Source of the DNA: Pseudobutyrivibrio sp. YE44 | GTDB lineage: Bacteria; Bacillota; Clostridia; Lachnospirales; Lachnospiraceae | Length of the DNA stretch: 64,000 nt | NCBI RefSeq assembly: GCF_900104335.1 | Contig: NZ_FMXT01000002.1 | Location: 434,001-498,000, forward strand | Direction of reading: 5' to 3' | In this document: positions 35,243 through 44,866 of the stretch, piece by piece | How positions within the stretch are numbered: position 1 is the first letter of the stretch | Layout of the letters: every line of letters begins with the position of its first letter | Notes under the pieces: generated by a model | What the model was told of the DNA's origin: nothing | Databases searched by the model: none | The model's input: only the letters and a program-made list of their open reading frames with translations | Translations under genes and position numbers: made by a program

Positions 35243-36402
35243 CACAGCTTCAATGCGTTTGCTAGTTCGGTGAGCTGTGCTGACGAAGCCTCGTTGAGGG
35301 TGGACTTGATGGTTACGACTGGCTCAAGGAATTCAAGGTTCTTCATAGGCTCGAGAATAGCCTTCATGTTCTTGGCAGCCTGTGGTGCCCAGGTTCCGTT
35401 TTCAACGAAGCCTACCTTACGGTTCTGGTAAGCCTTTGCTGTAAGATGATGTAGGAAGTCCTGCATAGGGAGGAACAATCCTCCATCATAGGTGCTTGCG
35501 CAGCAAACCATCTTGTCAAAGTAGAAGGCACGTGCCACAGCCTCTGACATAGACTCACGACATACATCGATGAACATAGTCTTTACGCCGGCAGCCTTAA
35601 GCTCTTCTTCCAGCTGAAGGGCAGCTTTTTTTGTATTTCCATGAATGGATGCAGAAACAATAAGGACGCCTTCTTCCTCTGGTGTGTAGCTGCTCCACTT
35701 GTCATAAAGATCAATATAATATCCAAGATTTTCTGTAAGAATTGGTCCGTGTAGTGGACAGATTGTCTGGATATCAAGGGCGGCCGCCTTTTTCAACAAT
35801 CCCTGAACTGATGCGCCGTACTTACCCACAATGTTGAGATAATATCTACGTGCTTCATCAATCCAAGGCTCATCCACATCAAGGGCGCCAAACTTTCCAA
35901 AGCCATCAGCTGAGAAAAGAACCTTCTCTGAGCTTTCGTAGGTTACCATAACCTCTGGCCAATGAACCATAGGTGCCATAACAAAGGTAAGTGTGTGGCT
36001 ACCAAGTGAAAGTGTATCTCCCTCTGCCACTACGTGTTTACGATTTTCAAAAAGATCTGCATCCATAAACTGTCCCATCATAGGGAAAGTCTTTGCATTT
36101 CCAACTACAACAGTGTCAGGATACTTTTCAAGGAATGTCTTGATAGAACCTGAGTGGTCTGGCTCCATATGCTGCACTACAAGGTAGTCAGGCTTCTTGC
36201 CGCCAAGCTCCTTCTCGAGATTTGCAAGCCACTCATCAGTAACTCGTGGATCTGCTGTATCCATAACAGCAATCTTATCATCCATAATCACATATGAATT
36301 GTAAGACACACCATTTGGCACTGGATACTGGCTCTCAAAAATCCCGATAGTCTTGTCATTACAACCAATATACTTTATTGAATCTGAAAAATTTGTACTC
36401 AT
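35239..36402 (-). CDS. fprA: FprA-type flavodiiron protein (A-type flavoprotein)
   Basis: A 387-residue protein: a metallo-beta-lactamase-fold diiron domain (about 1-245) with HMEPDH ligands and further His in MVHWPE and CPLHGPIL, then a flavodoxin domain (about 250-387, VLIVSASIHGNTKKAA). Flavodiiron proteins reduce O2 or NO to protect anaerobes. Electrons usually come from rubredoxin, which is not encoded nearby. A good ribosome-binding site (GAAGGGGGC) precedes the ATG. Confidence 0.93.
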   Translation of the reverse strand: MSTNFSDSIKYIGCNDKTIGIFESQYPVPNGVSYNSYVIMDDKIAVMDTADPRVTDEWLANLEKELGGKKPDYLVVQHMEPDHSGSIKTFLEKYPDTVVVGNAKTFPMMGQFMDADLFENRKHVVAEGDTLSLGSHTLTFVMAPMVHWPEVMVTYESSEKVLFSADGFGKFGALDVDEPWIDEARRYYLNIVGKYGASVQGLLKKAAALDIQTICPLHGPILTENLGYYIDLYDKWSSYTPEEEGVLIVSASIHGNTKKAALQLEEELKAAGVKTMFIDVCRESMSEAVARAFYFDKMVCCASTYDGGLFLPMQDFLHHLTAKAYQNRKVGFVENGTWAPQAAKNMKAILEPMKNLEFLEPVVTIKSTLNEASSAQLTELANALKLC

Positions 36403-36516
36403 TTTTGCCCCCTTCTAAACTATTTTGTTACTTATATATTACCAAAAATGATACGGATTCACTAGACTACATCTTTTGATATATCACCAGAAGGGTTCTT
36501 AATTTATATTCACAAG

Positions 36517-36548
36517 AAAAAACGAGTGAAATCCGAAGATTTCACTCG
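36517..36548 (-). terminator. Terminator after the carbohydrate-binding-module protein
   Basis: CGAGTGAAATC/GATTTCACTCG, 11-bp perfect stem with a 4-nt loop and a following TTTTTT on the minus strand. Confidence 0.92.
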
Positions 36549-36606
36549 CTGACTTTTATGGGATTTTCTTAGACGTCCCATTTTATTTTATTGGGAATAT
36601 GTTATA

Positions 36607-38340
36607 TTACTCAAAGCTATATGAAATTGTGCTTGGAGCCTTGCCTGAACCTACAAATCCGAAGGTGATTTCTCTACCATTCTCGATTGTCTTGTTCCAA
36701 TCAAGTGGAGTGATTACATAGTAATCTCCGCTTTCTTCAACCTTTACGCACCAACTAGAATCGATTTTAACTTCGCTCTTCTTAAGCTTAAGCTTCCAAC
36801 CATCGACTGTCTTTCCAGATTTGTTAGTAATCTTGAAGTTTGCAGTATAGCCGGTGTTCCAGCTGCTTAAGTCATAAGATGCTGTAAGTTCTGTCTTATC
36901 TACTGGAGGATTATCGATAGGAGGATTATCGATTGGTGGATTGTCGATTGGTGGGTTGTCAATTGGTGGATTATCAATTGGGTCTTCCTTTTCAGGTGCT
37001 GATAATGCTTTCCAAGAATCAAACTGTACTGAGCTTCCATCTCGTACTGCTACGAAATAAAGATCATGTACACCCTCAAGGTTGCTAGCAACTTGGACAG
37101 TTCTCTCTGTAACTTCACCACTTACCATAGCGCCTGCAAGAACCTCACCGTCTGCCTTGTCAACTCTAATCTCAAGTTTGTTAGGCTTTGTTGCGCCTGC
37201 CTTAATAAGTAACGCTTTAACGCCCTTTGAGAAGTCTACATTCTTAGCTACAACATAACCATTTGTCTTGATTACTACTGAATCCTTCTTTGGAGATACC
37301 ATTGCATCCTTAAGCTCTGCTGATGCCTCTGCCTCTACTGTCTCATAAGGATTAACTGTTGTAGTCTCCACTGGTGGATTATCTACTGGTGGATTATCGA
37401 TTGGTGGATTATCAATTGGGTCTTCCTTCTCTGGTGCTGATAATGCTGTCCATGAATCAAGCTGTACTGAGCCACCATCTTTTACTGTTACGAAATAAAG
37501 GTCATGCACACCTTCAAGGCTCTTTGAAACTTTTACAGTTCTCTCTGTAACTGCACCACTTACCATAGCGCCAGCAAGAACCTCGCCATCAGCCTTATCA
37601 ACTCTTATCTCAAGTCTATTAGGATTTGTTGCTCCTGCCTTAATATTTAATGCAGCAACACCCTTTGAGAAATCTACATTCTTTGCTACAACATAACCAT
37701 TTGTCTTGATGACTACAGAATCCTTCTTTGGAGAAATCATAGCATCCTTAAGCTCTGCAGAAGCCTCTGCCTCTACTGTCTCATAAGGATTAACTGTTGT
37801 AGTCTCTACAGGTGGGTTATCTACTGGTGGATTATCAATTGGTGGATTTTCCACTGGTGGATTATCAATTGGATCCTGCTTTCCTGGTGCTGATAATGCT
37901 GACCATGAATCAAACTGTACAGAACCTCCATCTCTTACTGTTACGAAATAAAGATCATGTACACCCTCAAGGCTCTTTGATACCTTGACTGTTCTCTCTG
38001 CAACAGCTCCGCTAACCATAGCACCTGCAAGAACCTCACCATCTGCCTTATCAACTCTTATCTCGAGTTTGTTAGGATTTGTTGCTCCTGCCTTAATGAT
38101 TAATGCCGCAATCCCCTTTGAGAAATCTACATTCTTTGCTACAACATAACCATTTGTCTTGATTACTACTGAATCCTTCTTTGGAGAAATCATAGCATCC
38201 TTAAGTTCTGCTGAAGCTTCTGCTTCTATTGTTGTATAAGGATTAAGATTTTCTGCTGCCAATGAAGTAAAGCTTGTGGATGTAAAAACTAATCCAGTAG
38301 CAAGTAACATGCTTAAAAAAGCAACCACTTTTCTTTTCAT
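36607..38340 (-). CDS. Secreted protein with three CBM6-like modules and a CBM2, no catalytic domain
   Basis: A 577-residue protein. Residues 1-30 are a signal peptide (TSFTSLAAE). Three near-identical modules of about 115 residues (each from NPY-T-EAEASAELKDAM to FDSW-ALSAP) are CBM6-like: EAEAS near the start and GVHDLYFV near the end. They are joined by (IDNPP)n/(VDNPP)n linkers of differing length. The last 95 residues (WNTGYTANFKITN to FGFVGSGKAP) are a CBM2 likely to bind cellulose. No glycosidase, dockerin or sortase motif is visible. It may bridge substrate and enzymes or cells. Confidence 0.85.
   Translation of the reverse strand: MKRKVVAFLSMLLATGLVFTSTSFTSLAAENLNPYTTIEAEASAELKDAMISPKKDSVVIKTNGYVVAKNVDFSKGIAALIIKAGATNPNKLEIRVDKADGEVLAGAMVSGAVAERTVKVSKSLEGVHDLYFVTVRDGGSVQFDSWSALSAPGKQDPIDNPPVENPPIDNPPVDNPPVETTTVNPYETVEAEASAELKDAMISPKKDSVVIKTNGYVVAKNVDFSKGVAALNIKAGATNPNRLEIRVDKADGEVLAGAMVSGAVTERTVKVSKSLEGVHDLYFVTVKDGGSVQLDSWTALSAPEKEDPIDNPPIDNPPVDNPPVETTTVNPYETVEAEASAELKDAMVSPKKDSVVIKTNGYVVAKNVDFSKGVKALLIKAGATKPNKLEIRVDKADGEVLAGAMVSGEVTERTVQVASNLEGVHDLYFVAVRDGSSVQFDSWKALSAPEKEDPIDNPPIDNPPIDNPPIDNPPIDNPPVDKTELTASYDLSSWNTGYTANFKITNKSGKTVDGWKLKLKKSEVKIDSSWCVKVEESGDYYVITPLDWNKTIENGREITFGFVGSGKAPSTISYSFE
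36880..37880. repeat. 15-bp codon repeats in the linkers of the CBM protein
   Basis: The three linkers are built from 15-bp units encoding (I/V)(D/E)NPP. By linker the copy numbers are about five, four and six. These in-frame units sit between about 340-bp direct repeats encoding the CBM6-like modules, a layout prone to recombination and linker-length change. Confidence 0.7.
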
Positions 38341-38581
38341 AGGTACTTATGTCCCCCTTTAAATAAATTTTTTATTACATTTACTTAAACGTTTTAGTGC
38401 TCGAGCAATTTCATTGTAACAAACCCGTAACATTTCTAATATGCAATTGTTGTCCTTGAGTGATTAAAAATTGCCTTAATTTCTACGAAATTTCATTTTA
38501 CGTGTATTATTACACAAACTGTGGTTTAAAATTTCAGATATAATTACTTAATGTTTAGAAGTGCCTCCCCTTTTCTTCAAC
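38341..38581. promoter_or_regulatory. AT-rich upstream region of the CBM gene with a LacI/cre-like palindrome
   Basis: ACTTAAACGTTTTAGT at 38383-38398 is a near-palindrome centred on CG, as in CcpA or LacI-family operators, about 50 bp upstream of the start. Nothing else recognisable lies in this stretch. Confidence 0.35.
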
Positions 38582-38610
38582 AAAAAAGGAATGAGTCATG
38601 AAACTCATCC
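38582..38610 (-). terminator. Terminator following the 67-residue ORF
   Basis: GGAATGAGT/AACTCATCC with a 5-nt loop and TTTTTT on the minus strand. It supports leftward transcription of the small ORF upstream. Confidence 0.7.
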
Positions 38611-38659
38611 CCTAAATAAGCATATCTTACAACTAATTCAAGCATAATGGTTGTTCTTA

Positions 38660-38863
38660 TTACTTTACAAGAAGCATATTATTAACATTCTTCTTATACA
38701 AATCATAGTCCTTAGGATCGATTTTGAGTAGCTTCATTACTTCCTCTAATCCCTGTCCCGTTGTATCCATAAGGTCAATGATTGACTGTGTTTTTGTATT
38801 TATCTCTGTTTTCTCTCTAATTCCTTCCGCATTACTCTCTTTACTAGCTTTATAATACTTCAT
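38660..38863 (-). CDS. Small helical protein of 67 residues, unknown
   Basis: A charged, probably all-helical peptide with TQSIIDLMDTTGQGLEEVMK and KIDPKDYDLYKKNV. No clear ribosome-binding site precedes the ATG, but a terminator follows in the same direction, so a transcript is plausible. No family recognised. Confidence 0.4.
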   Translation of the reverse strand: MKYYKASKESNAEGIREKTEINTKTQSIIDLMDTTGQGLEEVMKLLKIDPKDYDLYKKNVNNMLLVK

Positions 38864-38992
38864 AATTTACGAAATATCAACCAGAATAGCAAACAAAAGT
38901 TCTGTTTTTGATATTATAGTTCTTGTGAATCTTTCCTATTCATAGCTTTTGCACTCTCACAATCTAGATATGTATGGCTCAGACTAACGACT

Positions 38993-39757
38993 CTATTGTT
39001 TATTACTAAGGTTCTCAAAGAACCCATCAATTTGAGACATAAGCTTTATTTTACCGGCTGTCTTTAAAATGTATCCCTGAGGCTTCAGGTCCAAAACCTT
39101 TGTGACACTTTCCTTGTCCCCCTTACCAGTGAGGAATATAACAGGAATATTTGCCGTGGCAGTTTCACTTCTAATCATCTCTAAAACCTGAGGCCCTGAG
39201 GTTACAGGCATTTCATAATCCAGCATAATCAAATCTGGTGTATTTTTGGCAATGTAGGTTATAGCCTGCATTCCAGAGTTTACTATGGTGACCCTGTATT
39301 TCTTTGATAGCCAAACCTTTACCAGCTTAAGGTAAGTAGGATCGTCATCCACCAAGAGAATAGAATACTTTTTGCTATTCTCATCAGAGTTCATTCCTAC
39401 TTCTACCATGGCTTCGGCCAGCATCTTTACATCAAGTGGTCGAGAAAAAATGTTGTCGATTGTACCTTGTGGTGCCACACGGTTTAGGTCTGCCACCTCG
39501 GTGGCATCCCCGATAATATTCAAGGATTTATCCTGCTCAATGCATATGTCTTTTAGATAAACAAAGGCTTCCTTTGCATCCTCAACATAATCCCCAAGAT
39601 ACACAAGTACTATCTCTGCATCGTCCAGCTTTTCCTTTAGATCCTTTATTTTAGGTTCACTCTTAACTACCTCGAAACCAACCCCTATGAGATTTTTTTC
39701 TATAGCCTCCACCATAAAGGTGGAACCATTGCTTATAATTAAAATTTTCTTTGCCAT
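38993..39757 (-). CDS. Double-receiver response regulator without output domain
   Basis: A 254-residue protein. The C-terminal receiver (about 130-254) is canonical: ILLVDDDPTY, phosphoacceptor in LIMLDYEMPVTSG, then FLTGKGD and the K in ILKTAG. The N-terminal part is a degenerate receiver (VLVYLGD in place of the phosphoacceptor region). There is no DNA-binding or enzymatic output. It starts 18 bp after the last permease gene of the alpha-glucoside operon, so it is probably cotranscribed with it. It may sequester phosphoryl groups or act by protein contact; no kinase is nearby. Confidence 0.85.
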   Translation of the reverse strand: MAKKILIISNGSTFMVEAIEKNLIGVGFEVVKSEPKIKDLKEKLDDAEIVLVYLGDYVEDAKEAFVYLKDICIEQDKSLNIIGDATEVADLNRVAPQGTIDNIFSRPLDVKMLAEAMVEVGMNSDENSKKYSILLVDDDPTYLKLVKVWLSKKYRVTIVNSGMQAITYIAKNTPDLIMLDYEMPVTSGPQVLEMIRSETATANIPVIFLTGKGDKESVTKVLDLKPQGYILKTAGKIKLMSQIDGFFENLSNKQ

Positions 39758-39775
39758 AATTTATCCCTCGATTGT

Positions 39776-40642
39776 TTACGATTTGATGGCACCGTCTACT
39801 AAGCCTCCCATGATTTGCTTCTGTGCAAACAGAAAGAGAATAATCATAGGGATGATTGCAAGCATTGCTGCTGTAAGAATCAAATCCCACTGCTTTACAT
39901 AGGAACCCACGAAGGCCTGAACTGCAACTGGAAGTGTCTTTACCTTTCCATTATGACCAAGCATAAGGGATGGAAGAAGGTAATCATTCCAAATCCACAT
40001 TCCGTTTAGGATTGTGACAGTCACAATTGGTGGCTTCAAAAGAGGAAGAATAATGTTGAAATATATTCTCTCTGGTGAACATCCATCAATTGATGCAGCT
40101 TCTTCAAGCTCATATGGAACAGTCTTTATGAAGCCTGTCAGAATAAACACTGTCATTGCTCCACCGAAGCCAAGGTATGCAAATATGATACCATGGAAGG
40201 ACTGTAGCATACTGATTCCAAGAAACTTGCCCACATCTCTAAAGGTAGAGATAAGTGGAAGCATAACTACCTGGAATGGAATAATCATTGATGCAATAAA
40301 GGTCATGTAGATAAACACAGACCATTTTGTTTTGTTACGGCAGATTACCCATGCAGCCATTCCTCCGAAAAGTGCTAAAAGCACAAGGGATAGAATGGTA
40401 ACAACAGCTGAGGTGAAAAATGCTGACCAGAAGCTGAAGTTGGAATTGTTGATTACTGAAACAAGATTGTTGTGAAGCTTTGTCACAGACATTCCTGCCA
40501 TGCTGACTGGGTTTGCCACAATATCATTTGCACTTCTGAATACGTTAATTACCACAAGTGCAAATGGGAATAACACGTAAATTGCTATAAGCAAAAATAC
40601 AAGTCTAATTAAAACTCCTAAAGGTGTAAGCTTTTTAACCAT
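39776..40642 (-). CDS. Sugar ABC transporter permease (MalG type)
   Basis: A 288-residue permease with six membrane segments and EAA loop VPYELEEAASIDGCSPERIYFNIILPL. Start and preceding stop overlap (TAATG), so it is translationally coupled to the MalF-type gene. Part of the LacI-controlled alpha-glucoside importer; no ATPase is encoded here. Confidence 0.93.
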   Translation of the reverse strand: MVKKLTPLGVLIRLVFLLIAIYVLFPFALVVINVFRSANDIVANPVSMAGMSVTKLHNNLVSVINNSNFSFWSAFFTSAVVTILSLVLLALFGGMAAWVICRNKTKWSVFIYMTFIASMIIPFQVVMLPLISTFRDVGKFLGISMLQSFHGIIFAYLGFGGAMTVFILTGFIKTVPYELEEAASIDGCSPERIYFNIILPLLKPPIVTVTILNGMWIWNDYLLPSLMLGHNGKVKTLPVAVQAFVGSYVKQWDLILTAAMLAIIPMIILFLFAQKQIMGGLVDGAIKS

Positions 40643-41709
40643 TACATCTCCACCTCCCTCTTATTAGATATACGAACCTGAAGTATTGATACTATTGATA
40701 AGATGATGAAGAATAAAACGGCCTTTGCCTGACCCATTGCATAGTTGTTTTTAGTGATAGCTGTGTTGTAAATATTCAGGGCTAACATCTGTGTACCATT
40801 TGATAGATACTGGCCCATGAAATCCTGTACCGAACCAGTTCCGTTTGTTAACGACATATTTACATCAAACTGCTTGAAGGCAGATTGTAAAGTCAGGAAG
40901 GTGCAGATTGTAATTGTTGATGCAATCATTGGAAGCTTAATCTTGAAGAATGTCTGTACCGCTGTTGCACCATCAATTGCTGCAGCCTCAATAACATCAC
41001 TTGGAACTGTAGTAAGACCAGTGATGTAAATCATCATAATGTATCCTGCATACTGCCAAACGTAAACCATAACAATGGCAAGAAAGGCTGTGTTATATTT
41101 TGAAAGCATTGAACTGTTATAGTTGAATGCATCTAATGTCCACTTCAAAACTACGTTGTTGAAAATGAATTGCCAAATATAACCAAGTACGATACCACCA
41201 ATTAGGTTTGGTATGAAATATGCTGCTCTAAAGAATCCTACGGCTCTGATTTTGCTGGTACAAAGTACTGCAAGGGCAAGACCGATTACATTTACAGCAA
41301 TCATATTGATAATTACAAATACTACTGTGATGATTAATGACCAAAGAAAGCTTGGGTCTTTGAACATTGCTGTGTAGTTAGATAATCCAACAAATCCAGT
41401 CATTCTAATACCGTTCCAATCTGTGGTGGAATAGAAAAGACCAAGGCCAAAGGGAATAATAACTGTCACTGCAAAACAAAATAACAGTGGAAATAAGAAA
41501 ATTATATTGATTATTGTTTTATGATGCTTTTGGGTCGGAATAAAATATAAACCTGTAAAGAAGAGCAAAATACCAAGGATTAGTAAAGCCCCTCTGAAAG
41601 AAAGCTCCATTCCCATGATATCAATTACTAAGGCTACTATTGTGCTGACAAGTCCCAACAACAAAACAACAATCGATGCTATTCTCTGTGCTGATTTATT
41701 GCTACTCAT
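40642..41709 (-). CDS. Sugar ABC transporter permease (MalF type)
   Basis: A 355-residue permease, longer than many MalF-type proteins because of two extra N-terminal membrane segments. EAA loop: VPSDVIEAAAIDGATAVQTFFKIKLPM. The start at 41709 (MSSNKSAQ) follows GAAGGAGGATTCTCT; the open frame upstream translates the intercistronic hairpin and is not credible coding sequence. Confidence 0.92.
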   Translation of the reverse strand: MSSNKSAQRIASIVVLLLGLVSTIVALVIDIMGMELSFRGALLILGILLFFTGLYFIPTQKHHKTIINIIFLFPLLFCFAVTVIIPFGLGLFYSTTDWNGIRMTGFVGLSNYTAMFKDPSFLWSLIITVVFVIINMIAVNVIGLALAVLCTSKIRAVGFFRAAYFIPNLIGGIVLGYIWQFIFNNVVLKWTLDAFNYNSSMLSKYNTAFLAIVMVYVWQYAGYIMMIYITGLTTVPSDVIEAAAIDGATAVQTFFKIKLPMIASTITICTFLTLQSAFKQFDVNMSLTNGTGSVQDFMGQYLSNGTQMLALNIYNTAITKNNYAMGQAKAVLFFIILSIVSILQVRISNKREVEM

Positions 41710-41734
41710 AGAGAATCCTCCTTCACGGATAACA

Positions 41735-41766
41735 CGAGATGAGTTGTCCAGGGACAACTCATCTCG
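41735..41766 (-). promoter_or_regulatory. Perfect intercistronic hairpin between binding protein and permease
   Basis: CGAGATGAGTTGTCC and its exact complement around a 2-nt centre form a 15-bp stem with no T-tract. In malE-malF-type operons such hairpins protect upstream mRNA from 3' decay, giving excess binding protein. Confidence 0.75.
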
Positions 41767-41784
41767 CAATAATGTTAGTCTAAA

Positions 41785-43083
41785 TTATTGTGCATATGCC
41801 TGCTCTGTAACCTGCTTGAAGATTTCGATAAACTTAGCCTTGTCGATAGAGCCTGAAGCGAAGTCAGCGAATACCTGTCCTGTGTAGTTCTGTGCATAAC
41901 CATCTGTCATGTTGAGCCAATGCCAAGCTGATGTCTTACCAGCTGCGGTGTAATCAGAGATTGTCTGAGCAAATGGATCATTAGCTACATAAGAGCATGA
42001 CTTATATGGGCTGATGAAACCAGCTTCCATTACAAGCACTTCCTGTGCTGGATCTGTTGTAAGCCACTGAAGGAACTTCTCTGCCTCTTCTACGTTGCCA
42101 TCCTTGTATACTGCCCACCATGATGGAGAGTTTGTAAGGATTGTATCGATTCCGTCATCAAATGCGTATGGAGCCATACCACACTTGAAGCTTCCAGCTG
42201 CCTCATAAGCATCCTTGTCATCTGTTGTCATTGTAGCACCAATCCAAGAACCCTGTGTTACAAATGCATACTTACCAGATGCAAAGTTGAGAATCTGCTG
42301 ATCGTAAGTACCTGATACTAATAGTGACTGATCTGCATACTCGTTGAAGAGCTCAACCATATCTGCAAACTTAGCAAATCTAGCATCATCAAGCTTTCCA
42401 CCATCATTTAACATATCGATGTAGGTTGTGTCATCTCTTGCAAGACCTTCATCAAGGTATGTACCAAAGAGATGGTTACCTGTTGACCAGTAAAGGTTTA
42501 CTGGCTCTGCGAAGTAGCCAATTACTGCTGTAAGTCCAAGCTCATCCTTCTTTGAGTCGATTGTCTCAAAAGCTGACTTTAAAGCTGCTGGACTTGTGAT
42601 AGATGCAGGATCAACACCTGCCTTCTCGAGGATGTCAGCATTGTATGCAAGACCAACTGCCTCTGTGGTGTAAGGGAAACCAATTGTTCCTTCATCACTA
42701 ACATAAGCAGCATCTGTGTCGCTTACCCATGCCTGATCACTCATATCCTGAAGATTACCTACCCAGTTGTTGAAGTCAGCCTCGCCGCCGCATACGAAGA
42801 TGTCTGGCATATTGTCTGACTGATAGTAAGCCTTAAGCTCACCCTGAATATCGATTCCACCTCCCATTGACTCGATTTCAACGTGAACACCTGTCTCCTT
42901 CTCGTACATTTCAGCAAGTTTCTTAAGCTGTGAATCAACCTCAATCTTGCCGTTTACAAGACGGATTGAGTTGCCTGATGAGCCAGAGCCATCAGAGCCT
43001 GATGCGCCATCACCGCCTCCACAACCTACAAGACTCAATGCCATAAGTCCTGCTACCATAAGTGCAAATAACCTTCTTCTCAT
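41785..43083 (-). CDS. Sugar ABC transporter substrate-binding lipoprotein (alpha-glucosides)
   Basis: A 432-residue family 1 solute-binding lipoprotein, lipobox LSLVGCGG (Cys about 21), Gly/Ser-rich linker, then MYEKETGVHVEIESMGGG and MPDIFVCGGEADF. It is preceded by a GH13 alpha-glucosidase gene and followed by its permeases, so the substrate is probably maltose-type or isomaltose-type oligosaccharides. AAAGGAGAGGAAG precedes the ATG. Confidence 0.92.
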   Translation of the reverse strand: MRRRLFALMVAGLMALSLVGCGGGDGASGSDGSGSSGNSIRLVNGKIEVDSQLKKLAEMYEKETGVHVEIESMGGGIDIQGELKAYYQSDNMPDIFVCGGEADFNNWVGNLQDMSDQAWVSDTDAAYVSDEGTIGFPYTTEAVGLAYNADILEKAGVDPASITSPAALKSAFETIDSKKDELGLTAVIGYFAEPVNLYWSTGNHLFGTYLDEGLARDDTTYIDMLNDGGKLDDARFAKFADMVELFNEYADQSLLVSGTYDQQILNFASGKYAFVTQGSWIGATMTTDDKDAYEAAGSFKCGMAPYAFDDGIDTILTNSPSWWAVYKDGNVEEAEKFLQWLTTDPAQEVLVMEAGFISPYKSCSYVANDPFAQTISDYTAAGKTSAWHWLNMTDGYAQNYTGQVFADFASGSIDKAKFIEIFKQVTEQAYAQ

Positions 43084-43174
43084 AATTCTTCCTCTCCTTT
43101 TCTTTTTGCTTTTATTTAAGAGCTACGACCTTTTAAATTCTGCGGGAATTAAAGTCTTGCTCAGTAGCACAAAA

Positions 43175-44842
43175 TCAAATTTCCCATACCCCGGCAAACC
43201 AAGGTGGAAGTTTTATGTTTTTCTGAAGCTTTACATTTTCATTATTGGAAATCAATAATGTTGCTTCTTCCTTACAGTCTGTTGGAACCTGATAGTCTAT
43301 TTCACTATCGCTTACATTGCATATTACCAATAACGTTCTATTATTCAATTTTCTAAGATACGTATATACGTTTTCATCCTTTGGATCAAGTAATTCGTAT
43401 ATACCATATACTATTATATCAGACCATTCACTGTTTCGGCGAAGTTTAATCAGCTTTTTATAATAATTGAAAACTGAGTCCTCATCAGCAACCTGGCGTT
43501 TTGCATTAATATCCTTGTAATTTGGATTTACCATTATCCATGGCTTTCCAGTGGTGAAACCTGCATTTTCAGATGAATCCCACTGCATTGGAGTTCTGGC
43601 ATTATCACGTCCCTTTGCCTCAACACCTTTCATGAAAGCCTCTTCTGAAAGCTTTCCACCCTCTACAAGTTCTTTATATGCATTTAAAATCTCGATATCC
43701 TTGCAGTTTTCAATGGAACCGAATTTGCAATTTGTCATTCCCAGCTCTTCCCCCTGATACACATAAGGAGTACCCTGCATCATATGAAGAACTGTAGCAA
43801 CACATTTTGCTGATGCCACCGAATCGTCTCCCAAACGAGAAACAATTCTTGGCTGATCGTGGTTATCCCAATAAAGGGAATTCCAAGCCTTTCCACTAAG
43901 CTCTACCTGCCACTTTGAAAGATTTTCCTTCAAATCTGGTAGATAAAATCTCTTGGTAGTCCACTTTCCATTTTCGTCATGGTCAAGACTGGTATGCTCA
44001 AACTGGAATACCATATTAAGCTCAGTCTGATCATTTCCTGCGTATTTCTGTGCCTCTTCTATCGTCACTCCGGCACACTCACCTACAGTCATAATATCAT
44101 ATTTTGATAGGACTTTCTTGTTCATTTCCTGGAGATACTGGTGAACGTGAGGTCCATTTGTAGTGTTGGACAAATCTCCATACTTGCCACCTGGCCAAAC
44201 CTTTCCATCAGGAAGACCTTCCACCTTGGAAATCATGGAGATAACATCCATTCTAAAACCATCGATGCCCTTCTCGCACCACCAGGTCATCATATTGAAA
44301 ACCTCATCTCTAACCTTTGGGTTATCCCAGTTCAAATCAGGCTGCTTTGTTGAAAAACAGTGAAGGTAATACATTCCTGTAGTCTCATCATATTGCCAAG
44401 CCGAACCAGAAAAGCAGCTGCCCCAGTTGTTAGGCTCCTTGCCATCCTTCCCCTCTCTCCAAATGTAATAATCTCTCTTAGGATTATCCTTTGAAGAACG
44501 GCTTTCAATAAACCATTTATGCTCATCAGAAGTGTGGTTTACCACCAAATCCATAACTATTTTTATATCATGCTCATGAGCTTCCTTTAGAAGATTGTCA
44601 AAATCCTCCATGTTACCAAAATCATCCATAATATCTTGATAATCTGAGATATCATAGCCATTATCATCATTAGGTGATTTGTAAACTGGGCTAAGCCAAA
44701 TTACATTTATTCCAAGGTTTTGAAGATAATCTAGCTTACTACGAATTCCGTTTAAATCTCCAATTCCATCTCCATTAGAATCACAAAAGCTTCTAGGATA
44801 GATTTGATATACAACACTTTCTTTCCACCACTTCTTGTCCAT
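43175..44842 (-). CDS. GH13 alpha-glucosidase / oligo-1,6-glucosidase
   Basis: A 555-residue cytoplasmic enzyme. Conserved regions: DLVVNHTSDEH (I), GFRMDVIS with the nucleophile Asp (II), GECAG with the Glu (III), and NHDQPR (IV). The start WWKESVVYQIYPRSF is typical of the GH13_31 group, which cuts isomaltose, sucrose or short malto-oligosaccharides. First gene after the LacI promoter 44893-44921, followed by the importer genes. Exact linkage specificity cannot be read from sequence alone. Confidence 0.93.
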   Translation of the reverse strand: MDKKWWKESVVYQIYPRSFCDSNGDGIGDLNGIRSKLDYLQNLGINVIWLSPVYKSPNDDNGYDISDYQDIMDDFGNMEDFDNLLKEAHEHDIKIVMDLVVNHTSDEHKWFIESRSSKDNPKRDYYIWREGKDGKEPNNWGSCFSGSAWQYDETTGMYYLHCFSTKQPDLNWDNPKVRDEVFNMMTWWCEKGIDGFRMDVISMISKVEGLPDGKVWPGGKYGDLSNTTNGPHVHQYLQEMNKKVLSKYDIMTVGECAGVTIEEAQKYAGNDQTELNMVFQFEHTSLDHDENGKWTTKRFYLPDLKENLSKWQVELSGKAWNSLYWDNHDQPRIVSRLGDDSVASAKCVATVLHMMQGTPYVYQGEELGMTNCKFGSIENCKDIEILNAYKELVEGGKLSEEAFMKGVEAKGRDNARTPMQWDSSENAGFTTGKPWIMVNPNYKDINAKRQVADEDSVFNYYKKLIKLRRNSEWSDIIVYGIYELLDPKDENVYTYLRKLNNRTLLVICNVSDSEIDYQVPTDCKEEATLLISNNENVKLQKNIKLPPWFAGVWEI

Positions 44843-44866
44843 TTTATTCCTCCATTTGTTTCCTTT

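Noticed and set aside
38660-38863. 67-residue ORF as a nuclease/transposase remnant
   Set aside because: No convincing similarity to PD-(D/E)XK transposase C-termini; kept only as a low-confidence unknown gene.
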